The notes: generated by a model not told the origin, from the sequence alone. Counted from the first letter of the stretch, positions 36,311 to 50,128 are shown. The stretch is DNA of 64,000 bases from Ctenosaura bakeri (GCA_948474755.1 CAOLHI010003115.1:1-64000); one strand, 5' to 3'. Translations and numbers: made by a program.

Positions 36311-37859
36311 TTAGTGAATATACTAAAAAGAATAAAACCAGTCAACCCAGATGCACAGCAAACACAGAAATCTGCTTATTAGAGAAACTTAGACTGCAGT
36401 TGTATGCACCTTAGCTAGGAATATGTTCTACTAAATGCATATGAATCTGCTTATAAATAGGCATGCACATGACTGTAGCATTAAGGCATGATTCATATGC
36501 TCACCCCCACTCTTTGTGCATCCTTTCTCCCCTTCCCATAAACTCTTCACTCACGACTCTCTGACTGTCTGAACCATACTACAAATAGAAGTTGCGTTCT
36601 TACATGTCAAAGCATAGTTCATATTATGTCAAGGTTTCAAATGATGCACAAAATCACATATTCTGCCCAAGGCAAATGAAACTGGTAATTCCTGTACCGC
36701 AAGCAAGGAAGTACCAAATAAAGCTGCCAATAAGGAGAGTGTGGCTGTGAGTTTGCTCCGAGATGCAATTAAGATATCAAGCCTACATCCCATTTGCATT
36801 GCTGGCAAATTTCCAGAAGTGGAAGGCTAGTATAAAAATGGTCCTGCTTCTCTAAGTCCACGTATGTTCCTGAGCCTTTGTGAGGCCTCTACATTAAACA
36901 TATTAAGATTCAATTAAAAGCCAGACATTTTGAGAGCTCATCTTCCATCATGCAAACCATTGTTTGCTCTGTAATGTCTTGTCCCACCTTTTCTCTGAAT
37001 CTATCACTCCTAGTCTTCTAGCGTCCTTTTAAAACTAAACTCAAGAGACCAACTGCCTTGAACCTTTCTCCTCCTATGGTCATGCTCTTTGTGCTTGTTC
37101 TAGCTTGATGGCACTTGTTCCATTAATGATTACCATGAAGGAGCCAGAGCTGACTAAGCCTCAGTAAAGCAACGTGAATCACTGGGCTGCTCTCTCTTGC
37201 TAAAGAAAACCACAACAAAGTAAATGAATATTTCCTCTATGAATGATGCTGTTTATAAATCCAATTCTAAACCAGACAGAACAAAATTGATGAACAGAAC
37301 AACATTTAACTAAAAGAGTTTTACTGTTTTTTACCACAGTCCTTTGAAATGCCATGCCCCTTAATTTTTTAAAAGAGTTACCGAAACACAAGTGTGAGGA
37401 AACAGTGAATTCCTCACATCTCAGGATTGTAACCCCAATTCAAATGAAACGAGCAAGCATTTATCTCTCTCATCTGTGGAACTGAGCTGCAGCTATCCCT
37501 CTAGAGATGGCTCCAGCTGAGCAAAATGTCAGAGAAGCCTCTGTCCCTTTCTTCTCCAAAAGGGGGCATGTCATAGCAAAGTCAAATTCTGGATGGCTAC
37601 TAAGCTAAGTTTTGTTGACCCTGCTCTGCAACCAGGAATCTGTGATTGCTTACTAAGGCCAGAGGAAATTTTTCAACCCCGGGGAACAATTTACTTATGT
37701 TTAACTGCAGCCAATTTGTTTCTGATCGACAAAATACTGTGTAATGATTTCCAAACTGCAAAATACTGCTTGGCTGGGAAGAGTCAAAAGATGACAGTTA
37801 TTAAATATTTTTTCCCTTTCAAAGTAGAGTGGAATATTTAAGTCAGAAGCAGTAAAGCA

Positions 37860-37975
37860 GAAATAGGCAACTTCTGAGCTGCTGATGGTGTTGGACTACA
37901 TTTCCCAGAAGCCCATGCAAAGGCAACACATGATGGGAGGGCCAAAAGTTGTCCCCTTCAGCCTATGTGGGATGG
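37860..37975. mobile_element. hAT-like palindromic MITE
   Basis: AATAGGCAACTTCTGAGCTG and GTTGGACTACATTTCCCAG face GATGGGAGGGCCAAAAGTTGTCC. Confidence 0.55.
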
Positions 37976-39088
37976 CCATATACAGCATACCTGTTCCTAA
38001 CAGTGGACCCAATAAAGCTTCTATCCAATACTTGAAATGATTGCTATACATGGCAGAATCAAGTAAATCGTTCTGGTCAGCCTACACCTACAGAGATCAT
38101 AAGCACAATCACAGCTTGATATAGCTTATAACACTTCTGGCTGATTGTAAAACTATCTGCAAAGCCTCAGAATGCCTCAGAGGCATTAGTTTCAATTAAA
38201 CAATTCACTATTGTACAAATATGAAAAGTGAGTGAATAAAACATTGACCCTAATTATTTCTTCACGTATATGCACTATTTTGCCAAAGTTGTATGTTTTA
38301 TGAACGCCATCAAAATAACGGAAGAAGGTATTTAATTCATACAGTAATATTTCATAAGAAGTCTAACTAGCCCAAATGGCAACAAACCAATTATGTCTCA
38401 AATCTATAACTCAGTACTGACCAAATAAAGCTGGAATGGCCTTGGAGGAGATACAGTAGCTTCTACTCCTTGTCTAAATTCAGTATACAACCCAAAGTAA
38501 CTATTAACACAAAAAATAGGTTTATTAATTTGCTAAAGGCAGCTTTCTGAATGTCAGTTCTATCCCATTAATGAACTGTAAAATTCACAGTTCCCATGGA
38601 TAATCCTCTTTAAGTATGTTTATCCATGAGAACTCTCATTAATAATATTAACGATGCTGTAAAGGAAATCAAAACCTGCAATCATTTCTCAGCAATGCAT
38701 GGAAATGCAGTTTAGCAGACCATGTTTTCAGAATGATATCTGAAAAAAGTGTGAAATAAATATTCTGGTCTTCTGGTACATGATACTCAAAATTTGATAA
38801 CAATTTCAATTAACCTGAATTCTAACAAGCTTGGATTTCAAAAGCAAAAACACACAAAACAGAAGAGCCTCCTAAAAAAAATCTCGGTGAAGTTGTTGTT
38901 TGTTCTTGAAGGTAATACATGCACATTACACCAAAGAGAGGGTAAAAATATCCTGTCTGGGCTAAATGGTTATTAATATATTAATTAACAACATCCCTTT
39001 TTGAAAGATATTTTTCCTTTGAATCTATATTAGAAACATTTTTAACTGCATCTTTGGCCAATCATGGTTCAGAAAACTAAGACATAAG

Positions 39089-39222
39089 TGTACAAGGCAG
39101 GCAACTTGTGGCCTTCCAGATTGTATTGAACAGCATTTCCATAAGAGCTAAGCCAGCAGAGCAAATGGAGGACAATGTCTTTTCCAATCCAAGAACATCT
39201 AGAGGACTACAAATTGCCACCC
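39089..39222. mobile_element. hAT-like palindromic MITE
   Basis: GTACAAGGCAGGCAACTTGTGGCC faces GAACATCTAGAGGACTACAAATTGCC, same family as 41949. Confidence 0.55.
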
Positions 39223-39781
39223 ATTCATTAAAGCATTTGGCACGGGCCATCTTATAGCGGACAAATGACTCACTCATTCAGCATCTTTCCTTGTTCAAAC
39301 CTATAGCCCTAATGTATCCATGTCAATGTTATAGGCTTCTACATTTCTGGCACAGAGTAACATGCAAGTAGATAGAGAGTTGACAAAACAGTGCAGCACA
39401 GGTAGGGTGTGTTGTATACTTCTCTTGCAAACTCCACCCATCCCATGATACAATGATATAAAACTGCAGTGAACAGGTCTTGTGATCAAAGGTCAGCAGA
39501 ATGAGAGCAAGGCACTACTTGGCTGGCTGGATATATTGGGTGAGAGAAAAGAGCCAGCTGAGTTATAGCTGACTTTCTGAGAGCTGAAAGTGTCTCTTAC
39601 TTCTACAACACTCTGTGAAAGCTATGACTGGAAAGGACATTCCTATTATTAGTTAACTTATCCAATGAAGGATTTTTACCACTGACATTCTCTTTGGAGT
39701 TACCAGGTGACACTGCCTTGGTTAAGCCATAAGCTGTCAGACACATCTGATTGGTTTGTACACTCTTCACCCACTAACACC

Positions 39782-39896
39782 AGAGCTTCAAAAAGTTACT
39801 TGTTTGGGGGCCTACAACTTCCAGAGTCCTCCATCCAACATGGCTGGCTGGGAGAGTCTGAGAACTATAATCAAAAAAGCAGTATTTCCAAGCTCT
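39782..39896. mobile_element. Short palindromic MITE (AGAGCTT ends)
   Basis: The left end AGAGCTTCAAAAAGTTAC pairs with the right end AGCAGTATTTCCAAGCTCT; inside, GGGCCTACAACTTCCAGAGTC faces GAGAGTCTGAGAACTATAATC about ACATGGCTGGCTGGG. Confidence 0.6.
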
Positions 39897-40380
39897 TGGT
39901 TTTAGCCATTTCTAATTTTTTTCTAACCGCATATCCATTGCCATAAAAAAATCAGGCACGTATGAGTAGCACCAATCTCTAAACCTCTGGTTGCTAATCT
40001 ACTTCATAATATCTAAGGTAGGAGAAAGAGGGGATGTTCTTGCCAGTGGGTGGCATATTCCCAGCTTTCCAAACTATGGTTTAAAGAATCAGAAGATGAT
40101 CTCCAAAGCAGTCAGCAGAATTCCTATTTGTGTGCAACATTTTGCACAAGTTCTATAAATTGTCCTTTTGAATAGTCATTTTTATTTCATTAGAAGGCGT
40201 CTGCCTTCAGGTTGTAAGCAGCAATTAATATTTTAAGAATAGAGATAAACTGAACAACTGCCCTAGGCTTCTAGTTCAGAGAATAAACTGCAAAATGCCA
40301 TAGACTATCAGATAATTTTTTTGAAATACACCCTTAAAAATAAAAAAGTTTCAAATGATTAAAAAGTGAAAGAGAAATGA

Positions 40381-40545
40381 TAGCATGTTGTAGTGCTTAA
40401 GATCATGCACTGAAGATTCTGGTTTATCTCTCTGCTTCACAACCAATGTCAATACAGTCCCTCGGTTTCTGATAACCGACCTATAATATGAGGGTAATAA
40501 TGCTGAACTATCATAAGGATCTTATAAATATTTTGAGATAATGCC
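40381..40545 (+). mobile_element. MIR-like SINE, degraded
   Basis: TAGCATGTTGTAGTGCTTAAGA and ATGAGGGTAATAATGCTGAACTATCATAAGGATC match the head and 3' core of MIR-type amniote SINEs. Confidence 0.5.
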
Positions 40546-41019
40546 AGAAAACTTCTAGAAGCATTTAGGGAGAGCCTACACAAATATAAATTATTTTGAT
40601 GACAATTGTCCTCCCTTCACTAAATAAATGTGACTCATGGGTACCAGGTATCTAAACTTAAGCTCTACTGTCTTCAGTTGAAAATAATCAGTAACAGTGC
40701 TGTTCTCTGCAAGTCTGCTCAGTGGTAAATTCCATGGATGCCACTGAGGCGTGAAACTAGATGAACGCGCAAAGGATTCTAGGACAGAGTTCTCTTGGTT
40801 AGTCCAACTAGAAGAAATCAACTAAAATAATTGTTGAATGCCAAGTTACGACACAGGGAAATCTCGCTGATTTCATGGGTCTGCCCTGGCCAGGACCACC
40901 AACTAGATTCAGGTTCAAAACTGTTATATCCTATCAGCACTAACCTGACAATAAGCCCTCTTGAACACAGCAGGATTTATTTCTGAACAGGCATACAAAG
41001 AATTAGTCTGTAAGTGAGT

Positions 41020-41215
41020 GAATGCGGCACAACAGACAAACCATTTAACTCAGACTGGTAGGACTTGTGTGTAAATTCTCACTCAGCTATGAAATTTACT
41101 TGTTAACCTTGGGCCAGCTGCAATTACTTAGCTTCACCTTCCTCACAGAACTATTAAGGCATGAAACAAGGCAACCCCATCCTGCATACATACCACCCCA
41201 GGCTCAGTGAAGGAA
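41020..41215 (+). mobile_element. tRNA-derived SINE (second family), degraded
   Basis: TCTCACTCAGCTATGAAATTTACTTG, CCTTGGGCCAGCTGCAAT, CTTCCTCACAGAACTATTAAGGC follow the body of this SINE family. Confidence 0.5.
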
Positions 41216-41824
41216 GACAGTATGCAAACTGATGGATAAACAGGTTGATAAACATCCTTGCAATCTGATCTACTTTTATATTCCAATTAAATTTGAAATA
41301 TAATTTACTTTTCACTCATAAACCAACCAAATACACAACAAATCATAATCCTAGATAACAATAAAAACTCACAATGCTTAATCCTACTTTTCTAGAGAGA
41401 AATGAAGATAGATAGGCCAGCTGATTTGCAGCATATTTACTACTTAAGATAAATCTTAGAATATGATTCCTCTCAGTTCTGTTTATATTCTAACAGTTGT
41501 TATCTTCTAATAACAAGTGTGCAAGTTTCAAAAGAAAACATATAAAAACTACAATGTGAGAAGTCATAAAACACACACACACAATTTCTGATGGTAATTT
41601 ACTGAAAATTAATTCAGCTACCCCAAATCTGTTAAATACTCAATCAAGATTTTGCAATTCATTCTTTTAAATATTGAGCACTGAGTGCTGTCTTTTCAAT
41701 AACAATCAACAGTTTTTGTCGCTGTAATTCATTAGTAGCTCAATTTTAGTAACTTCTTACGACCTTAAATCTAACAAATTAATTAGCAAATTAACAAATG
41801 AAGGGAGCACTCAGTTTTCTTTTA

Positions 41825-41875
41825 CATGATGGTTCCTGGAATGGAACTCCCGCATATATGGAGGGCGCACTGTAA
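41825..41875. mobile_element. TA-target MITE right-end fragment
   Basis: ATATATGGAGGGCGCACTGTA matches the right ends at 25188 and 56923. Confidence 0.4.
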
Positions 41876-41948
41876 TGACAGAATTCGCTTAATTCATGTT
41901 CAAATCTCTGTATTATATGTTGATGCTGGGCCAGTCACTTTCTCTTAA

Positions 41949-42083
41949 GGTAGGAGTGGGCAACTTGTGACCTCCAGATGTGGTGGAACTGCAACTCCTA
42001 TCAACCCTAGCCAACACAGTGAATGGTGAGGATGATGGGGGCTGCAGCCCAATAACATCTGAATTGTCACAGTTGCCTGCCTC
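41949..42083. mobile_element. hAT-like palindromic MITE, 135 bases
   Basis: Ends GGTAGGAGTGGGCAACTTGTGACC and TGTCACAGTTGCCTGCCTC are inverted. TCTCTTAA (41941-41948) and TCTCTTCT (42084-42091) look like a decayed 8-base duplication. Arms CTCCAGATGTGGTGGAACTGC and GCAGCCCAATAACATCTG. Confidence 0.65.
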
Positions 42084-44671
42084 TCTCTTCTTATTAACCA
42101 ATGCAATTCTGAAGGCAATGTTGAGATGAATATATATGCCATGGTTGAAGTAAAAGTGTACTGAAATCCTTTCCCCCCACCTTGTCCCAAGCAGAAAGTA
42201 AGCTGAGATCAGCGAGTTACACAGAATAACAAAGGCTAGATTTCTGTGAAGGCATACAACAATTTTCAATGACGTTGCCTTTTTTAACCTTCAGGCTAGC
42301 TTAATGCCAAGTTTAATCCATAAAGAAATACATGCTTCAACCTCCAGAGGTGTGGAACTGAAACACTGGTCTAAATCCATCACAAGATCTCTCTGTGTGG
42401 CTGTTGGTTCAGCTTGTGCACAGCTGTGGCAGCAGCAAACTACAGAAAGTGAAAGGCTTGAGGCAACAGCCAGCAATATAGGCATTGTTCTTTACCTCAC
42501 TAACAGCACTGCTTTTAGGAGGCAGAGCTCTCAAACCATTTCAACCTGCAGAATTCCCCAAGGCAAAACTCCTCAGCCCTCCCTCTCTCTCCTCTGAAGG
42601 AGTCAGAATTCTCATGTGTCTTAGCCTAGGCTAGCAAAAGCACAAGGAAATCCTTTGTCTACAGTTTTGCTAACAGCATCAAGTCATGATTACCAACAAA
42701 ACTTGAGTATTACTGGGCCATCCGTATTCAAGAAGCCAAGAAAAGGGGCAGTACAAAGTTTTAGTGGCTGTTTCAAATCAGCAAAAACAGTTGCCCCTGA
42801 GCGTTTAAGCTGTAAAGTACATCCTGTCAGAAAGACAAGGAGCTATTCAGCACTTAAAATGTCATTTGGGGGGAAAAAAGAAGAAGAAAAGTTCACCCTG
42901 TAAACCCTTGAAGCAGTCCTCTGGCAAAGAGGGAATGGAATGCCTTTCTTAAAAAAAAATCTAAATTGAAATGTCAGTTTGTACAGTATATAAAGAGAGC
43001 AGCTTATTGAATACTGCACTACAATTTAAAAAAATGAAAATGAAAATAAGAAACGGTTTTATGCAAAGTGATTTCATCTCGAAGTGGAGTTTGAGTAGGG
43101 ATGCTTCGCCTTTTCTCTCCTACTTCACAGACAGACTGGGATGGGAGAAACAGAAATGTTACTTCTATTTGTTCAGGAACAAAGTGCATGTGGGGAGTAC
43201 TATTTGCACACAGTTACTTGGCGGTTTTAAGGCTTGTCATCAGAGAAACTGGCTTCCGGGATAGCATACAATTTATCTCATTTACTGATGCTAATTCACT
43301 AGGTGAGGAAAACCGCTCTCCTATTACAACTTCAAAGAGAAGAAAAATAGTATAGGAATGCCTTCAGTAGAATTGAAAATGGACTACCTTAAGTTAAAGG
43401 TTATTCTCTACTCCATGCTGGAATGTTGGAAACACAGGGTTGAATACTCTCCCCAGTTAGGTGTACCTAATCCCCCATGTTTCAACAGTACAAAGGGCAT
43501 ACTGCAAGGACAATCTCACAGTACTGGCATGGTAACCAATCAACAATAATATTACTGCTTTGAATTAATGCTTTATATTATGCAATATTACTGCTTTGAA
43601 TGAAATACATGAGAATAAATGTGATTTGGGGAAGGGTGGTGGCCAGAGTACTTACTCATGCACTAAATCACATATTTTTATCTAATCCGTGCTCACTTAC
43701 TAAGAGTATGATTAAAAATTGTTTTGGCAGTACCCCTGTAAAAATATTCCATGCTATTAAAAACCCGCAATTTGAAACATACAGCTTTAAATGATCATGC
43801 CAGAGCTACTTCAGCAACATCTAAAGCTTTCCTGCTTTGAGTGGTTAGAATTAACATAACAGTTTGATATTCACCATTCTGATTATCCTTGAGTGTATCA
43901 AGTTACACATTCTGTGCCACATATTTATTTTCACATTCCAAACACATTTCTAAAAATTCTTCACTGGCAATTTGAAACTGCTGGCACAAATATGCTACAC
44001 ATTTCATCACAGACAAATAACACTTCTGTTGATTATCTGCAAAGGCCTGACAACATTGCCAGCCTCAGAAAATCTGCACTTGTCTAAGTGGAAAGGTTGT
44101 AGTACTGGTATCGGTACATAAGCATTATGTTTGCATGCATTACACTGTTTCATACAAATCCTAGAGCCAACAATAGCTTAATCTGATGAAAAAATGTAAT
44201 TGTTTTCTTTGACATCTCTCTTCATGTTTAAGAACTTGGTTCACGGTTCTGTTTCATCTTCTTTCCCTCCACTTGTGCGTTCAAAAAAGGGATTAACTGT
44301 TCTGCCTGCATGGTAATCTGTAGGTAGCCGACTGAGAAACAGAGGGGACACTAAATAAGCCAACAAAATACATTTTATTCTTGTGACAAACTGATGAACA
44401 ACTATAGACTGGGACATCTGTCTGTGATCATCGTTTAATGGGTTGTATGGGATAATGAATGAGCTGTTATAGATCTCTTAACACAAAGAGAACCTATCCT
44501 TAGCACCTAACATAGCCTCAAGCACCATATTCTTTTCATGGGATTCAGCTGCCAGTCATCCATCTAAGTTCAATTAAGGTATGATTCAGGTTTTCAACAG
44601 GTCTTAATCCTAATTAGGTAACATGTGGCTCTCAGTATGTTTGCTTGTTTTATTTTAGATTTATACTCCAG

Positions 44672-44768
44672 TGATGCAATCCATCTGTTGAGTGCAACTT
44701 CCATTGTCTTTCACTACTGGCTGTGCTAGCTAGGTCTGATGAGAGATGTAGTCCAGTAACGGCTTGCC
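44672..44768. mobile_element. Palindromic MITE fragment
   Basis: GCAACTTCCATTGTCTTTCACTACTGGC faces GATGAGAGATGTAGTCCAGTAACG. Termini not clear. Confidence 0.4.
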
Positions 44769-47016
44769 CAGATCTGATATAAGGCTAAGCCTGAATTTAG
44801 CATTATGTTCATGAGCTTCTACAAATCTATACAAAGCCACAATATCATGCAGTCCATCCTCCTGTACAGCTAGAAGGAGAACTCCTGCCTGGCTTGCTGT
44901 TAGAACATTTCAAATGCTTTAAAACAAGGTGATAACAAACCATGTTTTTCCTGGCTTGTTTAACAAAGCAGAGTTTGTTTTAAACCTCAAGTCTTTGTTT
45001 TAAAAGCCAGAATTGAGAAAGGTGAATCTAAACTCAGCAAAAAGGCCCACCCCATCCCATGCAGAAGGATGAGAAGGGAAGGCAGAATCCATGATCTTTG
45101 CTCAGGGTTGCAGAGGCTCACTCACAGGATGCTAAATCTTGAGCAAGTGCTACACAGGTAAATGGAGCTAAGTATCTGGATGCACAGGTACTTAACACAG
45201 AGATGCAGGTTATGGAGTGCTGGTAGGTACAAAAGTTTTTCCAAGTATATTTACAAGTTGTTTATAATGATGCTCCCATCCCAAAGATGCATTTTCAAGT
45301 CTCCACTGCATCTACTTATTTAAAATAAGTTGAGAATATCAAGCATGGTTCACAGGCAGAGAGTAAGCAGAGGATTGTTACATCTTGCAGCCTAAGAGAA
45401 TCAATGCAATCTGGGTCAAAACCATATACATATCCATTTATTTGGGACTAAGATGTACTCAACATAATGGGACATACAGCCATAAGAACATTCAGCTAAG
45501 AACCATAACGCAAGAGATGTAGAACTGTTCATATGGATCTTACTTTTACACAGTGAACAAACAGTGGTAAGCGAAGCTGTATCCTAATAAAGAGAGTAAG
45601 GAAAGGTCACCAATGGACTTGCACTCCTATACTGCTGCTATCTGTAAAACACTAAAATTATGCTGGTGAAACTTTCAACATTTTCTATATACCTGGGATT
45701 ACTTCACATACTTAACTCAGTCTAACTGCTGCTAAAGGCACAGGAGTAGATAAAAAATGAAGCCACAAGTGGAAGCAGCTCCAAAACACACCAATCGAGT
45801 TTGCAAATGTGCAAGGAGAACATCTAGAGGCAGGCATTTTTAATAAATGACATATTCTGATTATGGCCCCCCAGAAAAAAACATATTTTTTGTAAATCAG
45901 GGTACTAATGCTTATGTAAACTAGACAGTTTGAAGGAACTGTATTTTACAAATATGAAACTATATTTTGACACAACAGAAAGAGGTATCTTACACATGCA
46001 AACACTGCTGTGTTATTTTGCCAAAGTACAACATTCAACAAAATACATTTTACTACAAATTGCAAATATCATTTCCCTATCTAAAGCATGCCATGTTGTT
46101 TCCGGAGTAGCTTCAAACATAGGTCTTAGAAATTTCACTGTGCAATTCACCAAGATTTGAGGATTTTTTTTAAAATTATTATTCTTGTTCTTATTCTTAT
46201 TAGTGGAGCCAAAAAATTTTTTTAAGGCCCATCACTATAATAACCAAGCAAAAAGAGAGAGTTTAGAAAGAAATCTGATCAAACACAAAAAGTTAAGTGA
46301 AAGCATACTTCAAGACAATGAGTTTTGTTTTGTTTTTTAATGATGCAATTAGAATCTCTGATGGTGCTGCCTTAGAACTCAACTTATTACTTCCAGCTCA
46401 GGGAATCTTTTGGGACCAAAGCAGACAGCTTTTATTGTTATCTCAGTTTGTGGTTATTTTAATAGCTTTATCTCCCCCCTCAACAACTTAACCAGACTGC
46501 TTGTATGTCAAATTTTGGAGCAAGTAATATGGTTGTTATTCCTAGAAACAGTTCTATGTTACTGAACCTCTGATGATAGAGGTAGAGAAAACTACAGAAA
46601 AAGGGAAACTTCAGTATGCCACTGTCAACCAAGTTTTAGTGAAGTGCAAACACGAACTTGTTGTGGGAAACACAGAAGAAAATGTCAGCGAGGGTGACAC
46701 AGAGCATAGGAATCATCCAGAAATTCAAGAAACAACAATATACCAAGTTCTATCATTACAATAATGCTAAAAACATCTGAAGTATCATTTTAGTAAAAAT
46801 ATACAAACACTACTAAATTCTATTCAATTCTGTTCAAAGCACTGCCTGGCTTACTCTACCAAGCTAAGTACTACCTCTCTTACTCTATTTTCAGAGAGAC
46901 TTTTTGTTTTAATAATACTAGCAAGTTTGGCACACTGTTCCAGTACGTTAACTGCTCACTCAATGGGTAGAAAACCAATTTATAATTCACTGTACTAACT
47001 ACATTCTCAATGCGGT

Positions 47017-47193
47017 ATAGGCGTGGGCATACTCCATACTGCAGTAGAAGCTCAGTGCAAAACACATACAGAACACGGTGTGCAAATGTTACCTGACTAC
47101 AACTCCCAACAGTCTTCATCCTTAGCTGTGACAGCTAGCGCTCATGGGAGCTGCAGTCCTAGAATACCTGGGAGGCCATACTTTGCCCACCCC
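47017..47193. mobile_element. hAT-like palindromic MITE
   Basis: The left end GTATAGGCGTGGGCATACTCC pairs with the right end GGCCATACTTTGCCCACCCC; inside, ACTACAACTCCCAAC faces GGGAGCTGCAGTCC. Confidence 0.6.
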
Positions 47194-47615
47194 AGAATTA
47201 GAAGTTACAAATGACCTATGAGACATACTTTTACACATATAGCCCAGATCCATTCCAATGCATCATCAGGTGCTTTCCAAAATGGTCTGGGAATACAGGA
47301 ATGAAGAAATGCATACCCACCCAAGAAGACTCAGAGAGTACATGATGTTCTGCATAATGTTCATCTCTTCAAGAGTAGTGCATCAATGGCAAGCTGCGCT
47401 TGCTGCTACTCTTGCCACTTGTTTGTTTTGTGCAAAGTCACCTCCAGCTTCCATACTACTGTGATACTGGATAAATGATGGCATATACACACATGACAAG
47501 TCACTCTGTGATTATCATGTGATTGCTAGGAACATATGGATGAGCATAATCACCTGGCTCACCACAGCAAAGATTGATAATAAAAATGATGAGATGGGCA
47601 ATAGCCCCTTAAGTC

Positions 47616-47759
47616 AGTAGTTCTCAAACCTTGATCCTCCAGGTGTTTTAATTAATTTTAGACATCAGTTCTCAATGCCCAGCCAGCAAGGCCAATGGTC
47701 AGGTATTCTGTGAGCTGAAGTCCAAAACACCTGGATGGCCAAATTTTGAGAACCACTGT
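47616..47759. mobile_element. hAT-like MITE, 144 bases, perfect 8-base target duplication
   Basis: CTTAAGTC occurs at 47608-47615 and 47760-47767 exactly. The ends AGTAGTTCTCAAACCTTG and TTTTGAGAACCACTGT are inverted repeats, and the arms GATCCTCCAGGTGTTTTAAT and GTCCAAAACACCTGGATGGCC pair. Confidence 0.85.
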
Positions 47760-47799
47760 CTTAAGTCACAAGAGGCTGAAGTGCCTTTTCATGTCACAC

Positions 47800-47975
47800 T
47801 TTACATACAGGTCCCATGTTCAATCCTTGGCTTGTACAATTAAAATGAAATCCAGTAGCATTGGTTACAAAAGGCCTGTGGCCTTAGGTTCTGGAAGGCT
47901 CTTACCCATCAAAGAAGACAAAACTAGACTAGATGTGCTCTGCCTGATAAGACAGCTTCATATATTCACATACAG
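47800..47975 (+). mobile_element. Retroposon fragment (reptile SINE-like)
   Basis: CCCATGTTCAATCCTTGGC...GACTAGATGTGCTC...CTGATAAGACAGCTTCATATATTC follows a widespread squamate SINE whose 3' end reads AAGGCAGCTTCATGTGTTC. Identification is from memory. Confidence 0.45.
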
Positions 47976-49445
47976 GCTGTACATTGTCCCAATGCTGGAA
48001 ACAGAATATTATTTTAACTGCTGTAACACAGATTGTTTGAAATACAGCAGTTAAGTCAAATCCACCACAGAACACGTATGAAGGCCAAAGCAATGACAGG
48101 TACCTTTTCTCTCTCTCTCTTACCTTCTAGCACTCCAAGGCTCCTGAGGTGATGCAGCCATTTCCACAGAAATTACACATCTGCATTCTATCTCTAGTTC
48201 TAAATATATCCACCTTTTTTAAAAATTCAGAGTATGTAAGAATGTGGATTACTGTTATTCCAAATTATACATTATTACTGCTGCTGCTACTTCTGTTTCT
48301 CTTCCTTGGAGGAAAGAGATGGCACCTCTGGAAAGATGCTCTGATTTTGACAATCATATATATAATTTTGAGACTGTACAAGACAGCTATCGTTTAATAA
48401 GTTTGCTTCCTCATGAAATAAGGAAAAAAAAATATTTCTTAAAAATTGGTGATGCTAATGCCACATTCCTATCCTGTACAAAATGAGCACATATAATATG
48501 GCCACCACCTAACAAAACTGTGACCATTATTCTGTAAATCATTTTTTAAAAAAAACCCAGCATCTGATAGTTAATCTGACCTGTGCATTATAACCACTGT
48601 AAATCACCAATAAATATCTATCCATCTGAATATTTTAAATACCACCCTGTGCAACCTAATATCACATTAAAATACCAAACATTTTGCTTACATCATTACT
48701 AATCCTCAAGCTCACCCCAGAAGCAATCAACATTCCCAATGTAAGTGGGACAGCATTTGTTGATCGTTAACTTTCAGCACATTACAAAAGAAGTATGAAC
48801 CCCACACACATTTAAGTGCAGGCAATCTCTCCCTTACTCCCTACCACTTTCCTTTAACAGTGGATTTCAATGTCATGATAATTCGGAAAGTTACAACACT
48901 TAAAAGAGAAAAGATTCCTTTTAGTTACGTATGGAAGTTTCATTCTGCTATGTCCTTGTAGTTGAAGCTCTGATTCACAACTATTTCTAACCAAAGCAAG
49001 AGATAATTTTTAAAAAAGAGCAAAAAAGCTGGACTATGGTTGTTACCAACTTTGGTGCAAGAAAAATAAATAAGAAAGGAATCAGTGAGGCACCAAGACA
49101 TATAAAGACATAGTGTACACATTCCACTATTATCTACCTGCACTTTGATACAATCTTTTTTTATCATTCATAATGGGCATTACAAGGTCACTTCCAGAGA
49201 GAAATTTTTACATCACAGAAAAAAAAGGGGGGTAGCAACTGACCAAACTGTGAATTATATAGATACAATTTACTCTATATTGCTGAAGCAAGTTTTGGGA
49301 GGGAGCAGCACAAAAAGATCTTACATTGCTACAGCTGAGTTTCCTAACCACCAATTTTTAGCATGATGGAAAAGATTACAATCATCTCAGAGGAAAACCT
49401 ACCCCAGCATTCCTTTGCAGAAGGAAAACAGCTGAAATAAATGTG

Positions 49446-49665
49446 GCACGTGTAGTGATTTGAGTGTTGGACTACAACTGGATAACACAGTTCTCCCTGC
49501 TCAGCCGTGGAAACCCAGCTGTTGACCTTGGGCAAGTCACACTCTCTCAACCTCAGAAAAGGTGAGGTCAAACCACCTTTACATAAATCTTGCCAAGAAA
49601 ACCAAATGATGGCATTGCCTTAAACTGGAACCAATTTGGAGGCAACACCACTATCACAACAAAAG
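49446..49665 (+). mobile_element. Sauria-type tRNA SINE
   Basis: GTGTAGTGATTTGAGTGTTGG, CTCAGCCGTGGAAACCCAGC, CTTGGGCAAGTCACACTCTCTC, ATCTTGCCAAGAAAACCAAATGATGGC. It forms an inverted pair with the copy at 49880. Confidence 0.8.
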
Positions 49666-49879
49666 ACCTCTGAATGCAATTTACAGACAATCAGAATCAC
49701 CAGTGAAAAAAAGGTATATGCAACTTTGCAATTATGCAATTTGTCATGATTTTGTAACTATCAAACTATGATTTGTGAGTGCTCACCAACCACAATTTGA
49801 ATTCACATTGCAAACCACAATTCAGCCAAACTGTAGTCTTCCTAGATGAGTATCACATGTATTAATCACTGTCACACGT

Positions 49880-50128
49880 ACAACGTTACTTATTGTTACG
49901 TGCCTTCAAGTCATTTCTGACCTAGGGTGACCTTAAGGTGGACCTATGACAGGATTTTCTTGGTAAGATTTGTTCAGAGGGGGCTTGCCTTTGCCTTCCT
50001 CTGAAGCTGTTAGAGTGTAACTTGCCCAAGATCATCCAGCGGATTTCCATGGCTAAGCAGGACTTCAAATCTGGTCTCCAGAGTCATAGCTCAATGCTCA
50101 AACCACACCACTATGTACTGGCTCTCTA
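49880..50128 (-). mobile_element. Sauria-type tRNA SINE, full length, minus strand
   Basis: Reversed copy: tail TTGTTACGTGCCTTCAAGTCATTTCTGACC, GGTGACCTTAAGG, TTCTTGGTAAGATTTGTTCAGAGGG, core TTGCCCAAGATCATCCAGCGG, head GGTCTCCAGAGTCATAG and CACACCACTATGTACTGGCTCTC. Confidence 0.85.

Noticed and set aside
46573..46764. 63-codon open frame with Glu/Thr-rich peptide
   Set aside because: No recognised family, no splice partners, not longer than expected by chance in 64 kb.
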